Assembly: GCF_028606985.1 (NCBI RefSeq)
Contig: NZ_CP117416.1
Coordinates: 4,837,001-4,901,000 of the forward strand
Direction: 5' to 3'
Length of the DNA stretch: 64,000 bases
From: Paenibacillus kyungheensis
GTDB lineage: Bacteria > Bacillota > Bacilli > Paenibacillales > Paenibacillaceae
Of this stretch, positions 25,709 through 34,941 are shown piece after piece. Each line of letters opens with the position of its first letter. Positions within the stretch are counted from its first letter, which is position 1. The translations under genes and the position numbers were made by a program. The notes under the pieces are model-generated. The model worked only from the letters and a program-made list of their open reading frames with translations, was not told where the DNA came from and searched no databases.

Positions 25709-27175
25709 ATGACAAATAAACCGCTGATTGAACCGCAAAAAAAACAGTCCCATCTTACAGTCGATTCATCATCCTATAAGTCACAAAGTAAACATTCTTT
25801 TCAAACCGTTTATACTTATATCCAAACACGTATCCAGCGTGGAGACTGGCAAGCTCATGCCAAATTACCTTCGGTTCGTCAGCTGGCAGAAGATACAGGA
25901 ATGCACCGTTTAACGATTTTCAAAGCGTATCAACATCTCAAAGAAGATGGCCATGTCTATGCTCGTGATAAATCCGGCTATTATGTGCAACCACCTGCTC
26001 TGCAAGTCTTAACCAATGAAGCTGAATTAGGTCTGCCTTTATTTCAGGGAAATCTAGGCGAACTGCATCGAATAGAAGCTACTTATCAATTCTCCAAAGC
26101 GCTTATTACACCGAATCTATTACCAAATCATTATTTTGCTGAATACGTCAAACAAGTATTCGATCTGTATCCCAAGTTGTTAGGTACATATGCTACCGCA
26201 CAAGGCGATCTGGAGCTCAGAGAGATGCTTCAACGCTACTTTACAGATACCGCGCAGTTTCATGTGCATGCCGATGAAATCTTGATTACAACAGGTGCTC
26301 AACAAGCGATATCGCTCATCGCAGAAGTATGGATACGTCCGGGTGATCATGTGCTGATTGAAACCCCTGCTTATGCTAGTGCTTTGGATGTTTTTGAGCA
26401 AAAAGGAGCCAAATTGGTTCCGATCACTATTGATGCTAACGGTTATGATCTTGTTCAGATCAAAGAGGCGATGAAAAAGTACAAACCTCGCTTCTTTTAC
26501 CTTAATCCTACATTTCACAATCCAACAGGTGTCTGTATATCAGCAGAACAACGCAAACAGCTAGTCGATCTAGCCGCTCAATATGAATGTTTATTGATAG
26601 AAGACGATACTTGTCATGATATTTATTTTGATCAAAAGCCGCCGCTTCCGCTATTTGCTTATGATACTGAAGGATACACGATCTATATTCGTAGCTTTAG
26701 CAAATATGTGTCTCCAGGACTGCGAATGGCTTGTATTGTAGCTAGACCGGAGTGGTTCACTCCTTTACTCGCTGCCAAGTCACTTGCAGATGGCGGTACA
26801 CCGTTGCTGAATCAGAAAGTGTTTTTGCTATATTTTACATCTAGTCGTCTGCAACAACATATTGAAAAGCTACGAATCGCTTTACGGATTCGCTTAGAAA
26901 TTATGGAAGAAGAACTCTCTTCAACCGGCTGGTATTATGAAACCCCTCAAGGCGGATTCAACCTCTGGGTTCGATTGCCTGATCATCTATCTGTTCCTGA
27001 ATTACTGGCTCGTTGTCTCAAACAATCGATTTCTTTTGTGCCTGGATCACTATTTGATCGTAACGATACATCACAGCAATATATCCGTCTTTGCTTTTCA
27101 TTTGCCAGTGAACATGAGATTCGGCAAGGTATTCAGCAGTTAGTATCCATCGCTAAAGAAATGGAATCTACTTGA
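25709..27175 (+). CDS. MocR/PdxR-type regulator: GntR HTH fused to class I aminotransferase domain
   Basis: 488 residues from ATG 25709 (AAAGGAA 7 bases upstream; the in-frame GTG 25703 is inside the spacing). The first 25 residues are polar; a GntR winged helix covers about 30-98 (KLPSVRQLAEDTGMHRLTIFKAYQHL). The fold-type I aminotransferase domain covers 120-485, with TGAQQAISL, FYLNPTFHNPTG, EDDTCHDIYF and the PLP lysine K332 (SFSKYVSPGLR). Such proteins use PLP and an amino ligand to regulate a neighbouring gene, here the divergent EamA exporter. Not obviously PdxR or GabR itself: no pdxST or gabT is adjacent. Confidence 0.9.
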   Translation: MTNKPLIEPQKKQSHLTVDSSSYKSQSKHSFQTVYTYIQTRIQRGDWQAHAKLPSVRQLAEDTGMHRLTIFKAYQHLKEDGHVYARDKSGYYVQPPALQVLTNEAELGLPLFQGNLGELHRIEATYQFSKALITPNLLPNHYFAEYVKQVFDLYPKLLGTYATAQGDLELREMLQRYFTDTAQFHVHADEILITTGAQQAISLIAEVWIRPGDHVLIETPAYASALDVFEQKGAKLVPITIDANGYDLVQIKEAMKKYKPRFFYLNPTFHNPTGVCISAEQRKQLVDLAAQYECLLIEDDTCHDIYFDQKPPLPLFAYDTEGYTIYIRSFSKYVSPGLRMACIVARPEWFTPLLAAKSLADGGTPLLNQKVFLLYFTSSRLQQHIEKLRIALRIRLEIMEEELSSTGWYYETPQGGFNLWVRLPDHLSVPELLARCLKQSISFVPGSLFDRNDTSQQYIRLCFSFASEHEIRQGIQQLVSIAKEMEST

Positions 27176-27986
27176 TCTGAATCGCTGAGCGATACGGTTC
27201 ATCTAACTCTAGTTGGAAAGAATGGGCTTGTAATCTGCCTTGCTGATACTGATACACTGTAGTGAGTTCACCCAAAATATTCATCATACCGACTTGAACA
27301 GAACCTGCAACGACCAGTTGTCCATTTTCGATTTTGTATTGACGAACCGCACCTATTTGTAGTCCATTTGCTACCGAATCTGTAGGGTCTTGTAGAATAG
27401 AAGTCGGCAATATCATCTGTTTTTGGTTCCATGTTATATCCATCTGTTGCTTATTTATCTGTGTTTGAAAAGAAGTATTCCAGCTTTGCTGTGCATCTTC
27501 TACGGGAATCAACGTACCATCTTGCCGATAAACTTTAACTTCTGTTCTGTCTATGCCAGTGCCATATCCGTTCGTTAGAACAACGATCACTTCCGGTTCA
27601 CCATCACCGTCCAAATCTGTAGAATACAGTTGCGGTGCATATGCTGGATTCACGACTTGTACACCATCTAACAAACCAGTAAATGTAGGTGCATGGATAG
27701 ACATATTTTCGTACGTACCGTCCGATTTTTCTTTGCCACGAATCGTAATATGAAGATCAGGATCGCTTGCAATTACTTTTGCATCTTCCATAATGTTAAA
27801 TAGGTTAGATTGAGCGATCGGAAAATCTAATTGTTCTATATTAACAGTGTTCACCATTAAAGGTTCACCATTTTCAGTGACTTGTTGGTTAGAATGAAAC
27901 TTTGCTGCAGATACCGTTTCTAGTGAAAGGGCACATAAAATAATAGTAATCATCAACCATTTTGTAGCGTTTTTCTTTATATTCAA
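27168..27986 (-). CDS. Secreted protein with FG-GAP/VCBS-like motif
   Basis: 272 residues from TTG 27986, 8 bases after GGAGG. Signal peptide about 1-27 (VSAA). DLDGDGEPEVIVVLTNGYGTG near residue 122 is an FG-GAP/VCBS-type calcium-binding loop. The C-terminal half has YKIENGQLVV and YQYQQGRLQA strands typical of extracellular beta-rich proteins of Paenibacillus. Named family not recognised. Its 3' end overlaps the convergent regulator gene by 8 bases. Confidence 0.7.
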   Translation of the reverse strand: MNIKKNATKWLMITIILCALSLETVSAAKFHSNQQVTENGEPLMVNTVNIEQLDFPIAQSNLFNIMEDAKVIASDPDLHITIRGKEKSDGTYENMSIHAPTFTGLLDGVQVVNPAYAPQLYSTDLDGDGEPEVIVVLTNGYGTGIDRTEVKVYRQDGTLIPVEDAQQSWNTSFQTQINKQQMDITWNQKQMILPTSILQDPTDSVANGLQIGAVRQYKIENGQLVVAGSVQVGMMNILGELTTVYQYQQGRLQAHSFQLELDEPYRSAIQIK

Positions 27987-28192
27987 AAGGAGTGCCTCCT
28001 TGATCGTTCGATATTCATTTTTATAGTAAACGTAAATTCAATTCCAACGTGTGTCATGCTAGCTTCTATTACATGCTAAGCCTTAATCGATGTAATTACC
28101 AGAAAAAAATGCTGTTCACAGCAAGTTCCTTACAAATAAGTAGCAAATCATCACTTTTACTTTAGATTACCTACAATAACGGAGGAATAAAC

Positions 28193-28633
28193 ATGATTAC
28201 ACTCAGAGAAATGAAAATTGAAGATTATAATGAAATTATTGAGCTTTGGGAGCATACTGAAGGTATGTGGTTAAGCGAAGCCGATTCATTACCTCATATT
28301 CAAACATATTTAGAGCGTAATCCTTATTGTTCGTTTGTAGCGGAAGAACAGCTAGATACCCAGACGACTGTTCTAGCAGGAACATTACTTGCCGGTCATG
28401 ATGGTAGGCGTGGATATATGTATCATCTGGCAGTCGATCCTGCATATCGAGGACAACGAATTGCGACACAATTGATTGAAAAAGCAATGAAAGGCTTAAC
28501 TGATGCCGGAATCGATAAATGCCATATTTTCGTAATGGCAACAAATGTGGAAGGTCAACACTTCTGGGTAGCAAACGGTTGGGAAAAACGAGATAGTTTT
28601 TACGTCTTTTCAAAAGATGTTCCACAACACTAG
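28193..28633 (+). CDS. GNAT family N-acetyltransferase
   Basis: 146 residues, GGAGGAATAAAC before ATG. A single GNAT domain: MYHLAVDPAYRGQRIATQLIEKAM (motif A, acetyl-CoA pyrophosphate loop RGQRIA) and the C-terminal HFWVANGWEKRDSFYVFSKD (motif B). Residue pattern is close to YpeA/RimI-type enzymes. Acceptor substrate unknown. The parS-like site begins 3 bases after its stop codon. Confidence 0.9.
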   Translation: MITLREMKIEDYNEIIELWEHTEGMWLSEADSLPHIQTYLERNPYCSFVAEEQLDTQTTVLAGTLLAGHDGRRGYMYHLAVDPAYRGQRIATQLIEKAMKGLTDAGIDKCHIFVMATNVEGQHFWVANGWEKRDSFYVFSKDVPQH

Positions 28634-28635
28634 AA

Positions 28636-28651
28636 TGTTCCACATGAAACA
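28636..28651. promoter_or_regulatory. parS-like 16-mer (one mismatch to Spo0J/ParB consensus)
   Basis: TGTTCCACATGAAACA differs from the Bacillus parS consensus TGTTCCACGTGAAACA only at position 9 (A for G). It is intergenic, just after the GNAT stop codon. The altered base lies in the central CACGTG core, so binding may be weak; function is not shown by sequence. Confidence 0.45.
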
Positions 28652-28728
28652 TTTTGCAAAACAGCGCTATTTTTGACTGATTTGCAGGAAATATAATTAG
28701 CCCTACTGGCTTAAAGGATGGACGACGA

Positions 28729-29691
28729 TTGGATCAACAACATGCAAGTCCGCAATATATTTATACGTACTCTCACCGTCAGGATGAACATTCACTTTGT
28801 TATCTGGAAATGAGAGCATTTTTTGGACAGGAAACCGATCAATTTATTCTTAAAAGTGATATCGCTGTTATGCCTAGCCGTAGCCCGTTTATCAAAGAAC
28901 GCATCGAAGTATTGTACGAAGGCGATACGTTAGAAGAAATATATACTCAAGCAGAACAGATCGATATGCTTGATCAGACATTCAAAGTTGTTTTTGTCAA
29001 AATCAACGATCTGGATCAAGATCACAAAATTGAGTATCAAGAACGATTAGGTATTGAACGCGAAATAGGGATGCGTATTCATGGAGAAGCCGATGTGAAG
29101 CATCCTCAACATACGTACGGCATTGTTCCTTTTGGTGGACGCTGGTATTTGGGTCATTATTTTAAAAATGAAGCTGTCTGGTTCCACAATATGCGCAAAC
29201 CGCAAAATTACTCTATTGCTCTCAATACCCGTCTTGCTAGAGCGGCTGCCAATATTTTGGTTCCTAATCCTGTAGGGATCAAAGCTATCGATCCTTGCTG
29301 TGGCATCGGCACTGTACTGGTAGAAGCATTATCTATGGATATCGATATTGTGGGACGCGATATCAATCCGCATATTGCACAAGGAGCACGAGCCAATATT
29401 AAGCATTTTGGCTTAAAAGGAGAAGTAACTTTAGGCGATATTGCAGATATTACAGAACATTATGATGCGGCAATTGTTGATATGCCTTACAATTTATTTT
29501 CAACTACTACTCCTGAAGAACAATTAAGTATTCTACAACATGCTCGCCGAATCGCTGATAAAGTGGTCGTGATCACAATTGAGAATATTGATGAAATGAT
29601 AGCAACCGCTGGATTCTCGATTACAGATCGTGGAGAAGCGAAAAAAGGAGCTAAAGGCGTATTTTCCCGTCAGATTCTTGTGTGTCATTGA
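28729..29691 (+). CDS. TRM11-type SAM-dependent RNA methyltransferase
   Basis: 320 residues from TTG 28729 (AAAGGATGG upstream). The N-terminal 165 residues resemble a degenerate THUMP/ferredoxin-like RNA-binding part. The Rossmann domain begins at about 180: motif I IDPCCGIGTVLVEAL, motif II DINPHIAQGARANIK, and catalytic motif IV DMPYNLF, a variant of (N/D)PPY. By family it would make an N2-methylguanosine-type modification in tRNA, or a related base methylation. A DNA-methylating role is less likely because no target-recognition domain is present. Confidence 0.8.
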   Translation: MDQQHASPQYIYTYSHRQDEHSLCYLEMRAFFGQETDQFILKSDIAVMPSRSPFIKERIEVLYEGDTLEEIYTQAEQIDMLDQTFKVVFVKINDLDQDHKIEYQERLGIEREIGMRIHGEADVKHPQHTYGIVPFGGRWYLGHYFKNEAVWFHNMRKPQNYSIALNTRLARAAANILVPNPVGIKAIDPCCGIGTVLVEALSMDIDIVGRDINPHIAQGARANIKHFGLKGEVTLGDIADITEHYDAAIVDMPYNLFSTTTPEEQLSILQHARRIADKVVVITIENIDEMIATAGFSITDRGEAKKGAKGVFSRQILVCH

Positions 29692-29714
29692 TAAGTAGAA
29701 ACACAGTACAACCC

Positions 29715-29755
29715 AAAAAAGCATCTGTAGCAGAAATGTCTACAGATGCTTTTTC
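29715..29755. terminator. Terminator between TRM11-type gene and gpmA
   Basis: AAAAAAGCATCTGTAG and CTACAGATGCTTTTT form a 15-16 bp stem, flanked by A and T runs, able to stop both convergent transcripts. Confidence 0.9.
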
Positions 29756-29795
29756 GTTTTACAAATGAGGTCTGATATGCATGAGTTCCTCCTCA

Positions 29796-30545
29796 TTATT
29801 CGTTTACATTGTGTTCATTAGCCACTTCATTTGTTTTGCGTTCAATATGCTCATCTTCGCCTAAATAAAAGCGTCGAATCGGATTGATATTATCATCTAG
29901 TTCATACACAAGTGGAATACCTGTCGGAATATTAAGTTCGGTTAATGTTTTTTCATCAATATCTTCTAAATATTTAATTAAAGCACGTAAAGTGTTGCCA
30001 TGAGCGGCTATTAAAATATGTTCTTTTTTCTGAATCAAAGGAACAATACAGTCATGCCAGAACTCTCCAACACGTTCTACTGTATCTTTGAGACTTTCGC
30101 CATATGGAATCTGATCGTCTGGAATCTCGTTGTACCGTACTTCATGACGTGGACTACGTGGATCATTTTTTTCCAATAAAGGAGGACGAACCGTAAGACT
30201 TCTGCGCCAGAGTTGAAGTTGTTCTTCTCCATATTTCTTAGCAGTATCAATTTTACTTAATCCTTGCAAAGCTCCATAATGACGCTCATTTAATTTCCAT
30301 GACTTCTGTTCAGGAATCCATAGCAAATCCAGTTCGTCGAGTATGTAGTGCATAGTCTGAATCGAACGTTTTAACACTGAAGAAAAAGCAAGATCAAATG
30401 TATATCCTGCTTCTTTTATTAATTGTCCAGCTATTCTTGCTTCTTCTATTCCACGATCACTAAGCGCTACATCGGTCCATCCTGTAAACAAATTCTGTTG
30501 ATTATATACACTTTCTCCATGACGAACAAGAATAATTTTGTACAT
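29796..30545 (-). CDS. gpmA: 2,3-bisphosphoglycerate-dependent phosphoglycerate mutase
   Basis: 249 residues. The catalytic histidine is H9 (LVRHGES), the second H182 (IAAHGNTLRAL), the proton donor E87 (LNERHYGALQG). WTDVALSDRG and the long 2,3-BPG insert (RRSLTVRPPLLEKNDPR) are typical of true dPGM rather than of broad phosphatases. It interconverts 3- and 2-phosphoglycerate in glycolysis. Bacilli usually rely on the Mn-dependent GpmI, so this is probably a second isozyme. The tail of about 15 charged residues is not conserved. Confidence 0.93.
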   Translation of the reverse strand: MYKIILVRHGESVYNQQNLFTGWTDVALSDRGIEEARIAGQLIKEAGYTFDLAFSSVLKRSIQTMHYILDELDLLWIPEQKSWKLNERHYGALQGLSKIDTAKKYGEEQLQLWRRSLTVRPPLLEKNDPRSPRHEVRYNEIPDDQIPYGESLKDTVERVGEFWHDCIVPLIQKKEHILIAAHGNTLRALIKYLEDIDEKTLTELNIPTGIPLVYELDDNINPIRRFYLGEDEHIERKTNEVANEHNVNE

Positions 30546-30746
30546 TAGTCTCTACTCCTTTTTCTTTACTTCTTCTAATGGAGAAGTATCTATACTCTTT
30601 AACCCACATTATGCTTTTACGTAACCATTTGCAACTAACGCTCAATTGACTGCATTTTACTGTACACCCTTCTGAATAGAAAATGCTAAAATACAAATGA
30701 GGTATGATGTTAGACAAGATATTGTAAGATGAGGAGGCACTATACG

Positions 30747-32084
30747 ATGATACCGCCTAATATGACAGAGCAAGTGATACATACGCGTACTAAATTACGC
30801 AAAGAAACATTAATCTCGGTGCTAGATGAATTTGATCGTAAAATTATGACGTTGAGCCCACCCAAAAGAGCAGAGAAATATCGCAAAATGAGCACGTCTG
30901 CTTTTTCTTTTTTCCGCGGAAGTTCGTATTTGTTTTACTTTGATGCGACCCGCCATTACTTTCCTTATCATACTTCTACCGAACGTCCTACATGGATTCA
31001 AGGAGATTTGCATTTCGAAAATTTTGGTGCTTTTCGTAATGAATCGAAGCAGATTGTGTATGATGTCAATGATTTTGATGAAGGGTATATCGGTTCATAT
31101 CTGTATGATGTGCTACGCATGTCGGTCAGTATCGCATTAGTTGGACGACAGCTTCAATATACCGATGAGCAACAATTGCACCTGTTAGAACATTATGTTA
31201 AAGGTTATCACAAACAAATCTCTTGTTTTGTAGAAGACAAAGACGATCCCGCCAAATTTGTTATGAATGAAAACAAAGCTAAAGGCCCTGTACGCAAATT
31301 GTTACGGAAGTTAGAAAAACGCCGTAACGGGCATTTCCTAGAAAAAGTTACTGCGGTTATGCAAAGTGATCGTGTTTTTCAAGAAACTGCGGAATTGGTT
31401 ACTCCTTCTGAACAAGAACATACATTGTTAGAGCAAGCATGGGATTTTTATCAACAGACTTTAGTCTGTCATCAAGGCGAAGCAGATCATTATCGGATCA
31501 AAGATATTGCGATTAAGCATGGTTCCGGTACTGCTTCAATCGGGCTGGATCGGTATTATGTATTGATCGAAGGTGGGCTACGAGGAGCAGGCGAAGATGA
31601 TGCTGTATTGGAAGTAAAAGAAGTACGGACTCCTGTGCCTGCTTATTTTCTACCTTATGCCGATTCATTCTGGCAGACATTTAGCCATCAAGGTAAGCGT
31701 GTAACTACAACACAACAAGCGATGCATCACAAAGCCGATCCTTATCTTGGTTTTCTGACGTTAGACGGTCGAGATTTCTATGTGCGAGAACGTTCACCTT
31801 ACAAAAAGCGTCTAAAATTAGAAGATATCGAAACGATAGAAGATATGGAAAGTGTACTCAGTACAATGTCTAAATTAACTGCCAAAATGCATGCACGTGC
31901 TGATGCCGATGTGAACAAAGGCATTCTGCCATATCATAGTGAAAAAGAAATTCTAAAAGCGATGGGACGCAAACCCGAAGCGTTTGTGCAACATATTTCA
32001 CGTTGGGCGTTCGCTTATGCCGATCAGGTCGAGAAAGATTATGCGATTTTCTGTGACTGGGCGCAGACATTTCAAACGCAATAA
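30747..32084 (+). CDS. DUF2252 family protein
   Basis: 445 residues from ATG 30747; GAGGAGG lies 9 bases upstream, so the in-frame ATG at 30729 is rejected. The DUF2252 signature is clear: FFRGSSYLFYFD, WIQGDLHFENFGAF, VYDVNDFDEGYIGSYLYDVLRMSVS and a late KLTAKMHARAD. The H-x-ENFG and ND-D patterns resemble the catalytic and metal-binding motifs of protein-kinase-like/APH folds, which fits a phosphotransferase, though no substrate is known. Soluble; transcribed alone, divergent from gpmA. Confidence 0.88.
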   Translation: MIPPNMTEQVIHTRTKLRKETLISVLDEFDRKIMTLSPPKRAEKYRKMSTSAFSFFRGSSYLFYFDATRHYFPYHTSTERPTWIQGDLHFENFGAFRNESKQIVYDVNDFDEGYIGSYLYDVLRMSVSIALVGRQLQYTDEQQLHLLEHYVKGYHKQISCFVEDKDDPAKFVMNENKAKGPVRKLLRKLEKRRNGHFLEKVTAVMQSDRVFQETAELVTPSEQEHTLLEQAWDFYQQTLVCHQGEADHYRIKDIAIKHGSGTASIGLDRYYVLIEGGLRGAGEDDAVLEVKEVRTPVPAYFLPYADSFWQTFSHQGKRVTTTQQAMHHKADPYLGFLTLDGRDFYVRERSPYKKRLKLEDIETIEDMESVLSTMSKLTAKMHARADADVNKGILPYHSEKEILKAMGRKPEAFVQHISRWAFAYADQVEKDYAIFCDWAQTFQTQ

Positions 32085-32109
32085 GAGATCACCTATATAA
32101 TGTAACCAT

Positions 32110-32151
32110 AAAAGGGACAGTTTATCGTAACGATAGATCTGTCCCTGTTTT
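32110..32151. terminator. Terminator between DUF2252 and amidohydrolase genes
   Basis: AAAAGGGACAG pairs with CTGTCCCTGTTTT around an inner TATCG/CGATA stem; convergent location, with T-rich sequence after it on the plus strand. Confidence 0.8.
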
Positions 32152-32188
32152 ACTTTTTCGTTCTATTTCAGCTATATCAGTAGAACGG

Positions 32189-33574
32189 TTATGAATAGAT
32201 CACTCGACCTGCATCACTTAATACATATTGAGTATCCAGATACGCTCTACTTTCTGATACAAGACGACGTACACGCTCGATATCCACACCTACCAACTGA
32301 CCATGTTGCTTCATCAGACGACCGCCAACGAATACAGTATCTACATTCGATGGATTAGTGAATTGAACTACGGCTCCAATAGGATCGATAACCGGAAATA
32401 GATTCAAATCTGTATTCAGATCAGAAGTGCTAATCATGATTATATCCGCTTGTTTGCCCGGTGTTAATTGACCAATTTGAGAATCTAATTGTAATGCTTT
32501 GGCTCCACCTACTGTAGCGAACTCAAGCACTTGCTGAGATAATAGATTCAATTCACCTGGCATATTACCACTATTCAGAATCTCTTCATTGACTCGTGCC
32601 CGTTCTGCTTGCAACATAAATTTCATTTGTGCAAATAAATCACCACCGGTTGAAGTCACTACATCTACGCCCAGTGAAGGCATTCCACCTTGTTCTAAGA
32701 AAAATCCAGTTGCAGGATATCCATGTCCCATCATCATTTCAACTTCAGGGGTTACCGATAACGATGCTCCTGTATCTGCTAGCATTTTATATTCTTCCGT
32801 CATCATTTTGTTGCCATGTACCATATTAAGATCGGGTCCAAGTAATCCTGCTTCATATAGCTTGGTGACTGAATGATCGACAGCTCCCCAGTTGCCAAAT
32901 CCGATATGCATCGAACAGATCGCTTCCAGTTGGCGGGCGATGCCGATTTCAGTAACCGTAGTATCCCAATGGCTAAATTCAGAGCCACGTATCGCTAGCC
33001 CCATCGTTAACAATTGATCTTGCGAAGTAAAATATTGCTTTTTGACACGCTCTGCATCAGAGATCACCAATCGACTATCTCGATTCCAATATTCTGTCTC
33101 GCCCGGCACACCAAGAGCAAATACAGAGCGTATCCCTGCTTCTTGTAATCCCCGAATCAACTCATCGGTATGTTCTGGAGAATAAGGCATACTCCAATCC
33201 AGTACTGTTGTGACACCAGCATGAAGCGCTTCTAAAGAACCAAGCAAGTTGGCGATATAACTGTCTTGAGGACGTAATCGACTTCCCAACCCACCATAGT
33301 ATAAATTTTGCAAATAGACAGGCAGTGACCAATTGGTTCCTGCTGTACGTACTAGCGATTCCCACATATGCCGATGAGTATCTACTAAGCCCGGCATAAT
33401 AATATGTTCTGACGCATCAATAATATGATAAGCGGATTCATCAAGTTGTAGATTATTTCCTATAGCTTCAATCGTTGAACCGTTAATCACTACATCTGCT
33501 TTCTTTACGTTACCAATCGCATGATCCATAGACAACACAGTTCCACTTTTTAAAATATAGCCCTTTTTCTTCAT
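32189..33574 (-). CDS. Amidohydrolase (TrzA/AtzB, aminohydrolase-like)
   Basis: 461 residues, GGAGG before ATG. Metal ligands of the superfamily: HRH near residue 67 (GLVDTHRHMWES), H near 223 (SMHIGFG), H near 255 (MVHGNKM) and D near 305 (GVDVVTSTGGDLF). The N- and C-terminal beta-sandwich is marked by LKSGTVLSMD and GKQADIIMIS. The pattern fits single-metal deaminases/hydrolases of heterocycles (cytosine, guanine, triazines, SAH). Exact substrate not readable. Its promoter is adjacent; an MFS exporter follows upstream on the same strand. Confidence 0.82.
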   Translation of the reverse strand: MKKKGYILKSGTVLSMDHAIGNVKKADVVINGSTIEAIGNNLQLDESAYHIIDASEHIIMPGLVDTHRHMWESLVRTAGTNWSLPVYLQNLYYGGLGSRLRPQDSYIANLLGSLEALHAGVTTVLDWSMPYSPEHTDELIRGLQEAGIRSVFALGVPGETEYWNRDSRLVISDAERVKKQYFTSQDQLLTMGLAIRGSEFSHWDTTVTEIGIARQLEAICSMHIGFGNWGAVDHSVTKLYEAGLLGPDLNMVHGNKMMTEEYKMLADTGASLSVTPEVEMMMGHGYPATGFFLEQGGMPSLGVDVVTSTGGDLFAQMKFMLQAERARVNEEILNSGNMPGELNLLSQQVLEFATVGGAKALQLDSQIGQLTPGKQADIIMISTSDLNTDLNLFPVIDPIGAVVQFTNPSNVDTVFVGGRLMKQHGQLVGVDIERVRRLVSESRAYLDTQYVLSDAGRVIYS

Positions 33575-33625
33575 CTTTAATTCCTCCTTTTTCCTTTTTT
33601 AAGAATAAATAGATGTTACTTATTT

Positions 33626-33654
33626 ATCATAACTCATTATTCTAGTTAACTCAA
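33626..33654 (-). promoter_or_regulatory. Promoter of the amidohydrolase gene
   Basis: Minus-strand TTGAGT (33654-33649), 17-base spacer, TATGAT (33631-33626). Several GTTAA/TTAAC half-sites (GTTAACT at the -35, GTTAAGTAACTT upstream) flank it and could bind a regulator. Confidence 0.55.
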
Positions 33655-33697
33655 TAAAAGGAAGTTACTTAACTTTATAAAGCATTTGATTTCCAAT

Positions 33698-34882
33698 TTA
33701 TTTGATACGAATGCACAAGCTTGCTATAACGGCTACAGTAAGCACTAATGCACTATATATAAAGGACTGAGTAGGATGTAAAGACAGTATATAGACTGAC
33801 CAAATTGGTGCAACACTTGTGCCTGCAAAAAGGAAAAAGGTATATACAGAAACAGCAATTCCGCGATAACTCCCTCCCAATTGTCCAACTAAAGCCACTA
33901 AAGAAGGCACAGCAATCGCAATACCTGCGACAAAAATTACGCTACATATAACGATTAATACTAAGTGATGTAGCCAGCCCATCATCAATAGGCTTATAAT
34001 TCCTAGTCCAAGTCCCAAAAGCAACGTATTTCGTACCCCTATTTTACGAGAAATCGTCCCTGAAAATGGTGAACATATCATTCCTAAAATCCCTATCATT
34101 CGAATCCATAACATTTGCAAAGGTGTTACCCCGAAAACATCACTTTGCAAATTATTTCCTAGTAATATGTACATTACAATAAAAGAAAATAACAAAAGGA
34201 AGGCGATGATATACGTAAATATCAGATTTCTTTGCCTAATAACAATCGTTAATTGCTTAAGATAAGACCAGATGTTGAGGTCAGGTTGTTGAATACTATC
34301 TTGGGTTAATCCTATTTTAAGCCAAAGTATTGTCAATATATAAAGAACTCCAAATAGTATAAATATCAGATTCCATCCGTAATACGTACTGATCCAGCTT
34401 GAAATGACCTGTCCTAAAATTCCTGCGATCAGGAAGCCTGTACTAATAAACCCGATAGTAGTTACTTTACGATGATTAGGAAATATAGCTACAACATAGG
34501 CAAGTGCTACAGGTGAAAAAGAAGCTGCCGCTAATCCTTGTACACTTCTGAGTAGCAATAAAATCACAAAATGATGAGTATATCCGATCAACATCGTAAT
34601 CAATGCCAATGCACACAAACCGATAGTCATTACCTTTTTACGACCATATTTATCAGCTAGAGCACCATAAAATAAACAACCAATCGCAAAGCCTAATGAA
34701 AATAAACTACCTGTTAATCCTGCTTGAGCAGAATTAATATTGAATTGTGTGATAAATGTAGAACTTAAAGGAATAGTAAGATACAGACTACACATAATGA
34801 CCATGCCTGTCCAACATAATAAGATAGTCATTTTAGAATAATTTACTTCGGCAAGAGTTGAATTTTTATTATTGATTTTCAT
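33698..34882 (-). CDS. MFS transporter (drug-efflux type) under MarR control
   Basis: 394 residues, GGAGC before ATG. Twelve helices. Motif A after helix 2 is GALADKYGRKKV, a later copy is GTISRKIGVRNT, and LRSVQGLAAASFSPVALAYV fits the drug:H+ antiporter family (YnfM-like). Substrate unknown. A palindrome identical to that before marR lies 27 bases upstream of its start codon, so the downstream position from marR and the shared operator make a regulator-exporter pair. Confidence 0.88.
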   Translation of the reverse strand: MKINNKNSTLAEVNYSKMTILLCWTGMVIMCSLYLTIPLSSTFITQFNINSAQAGLTGSLFSLGFAIGCLFYGALADKYGRKKVMTIGLCALALITMLIGYTHHFVILLLLRSVQGLAAASFSPVALAYVVAIFPNHRKVTTIGFISTGFLIAGILGQVISSWISTYYGWNLIFILFGVLYILTILWLKIGLTQDSIQQPDLNIWSYLKQLTIVIRQRNLIFTYIIAFLLLFSFIVMYILLGNNLQSDVFGVTPLQMLWIRMIGILGMICSPFSGTISRKIGVRNTLLLGLGLGIISLLMMGWLHHLVLIVICSVIFVAGIAIAVPSLVALVGQLGGSYRGIAVSVYTFFLFAGTSVAPIWSVYILSLHPTQSFIYSALVLTVAVIASLCIRIK

Positions 34883-34909
34883 AGGTAAAGCTCCATTCTT
34901 TTTATATAG

Positions 34910-34922
34910 TTAGATAATCTAA
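34910..34922. promoter_or_regulatory. MarR-type operator before the MFS gene
   Basis: TTAGATAATCTAA, a perfect palindrome around a central base, placed just upstream of a TATATA -10-like box on the minus strand. It matches the site at 35525-35537. Confidence 0.65.
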
Positions 34923-34941
34923 TTACTTTATTAAAAAAAAT

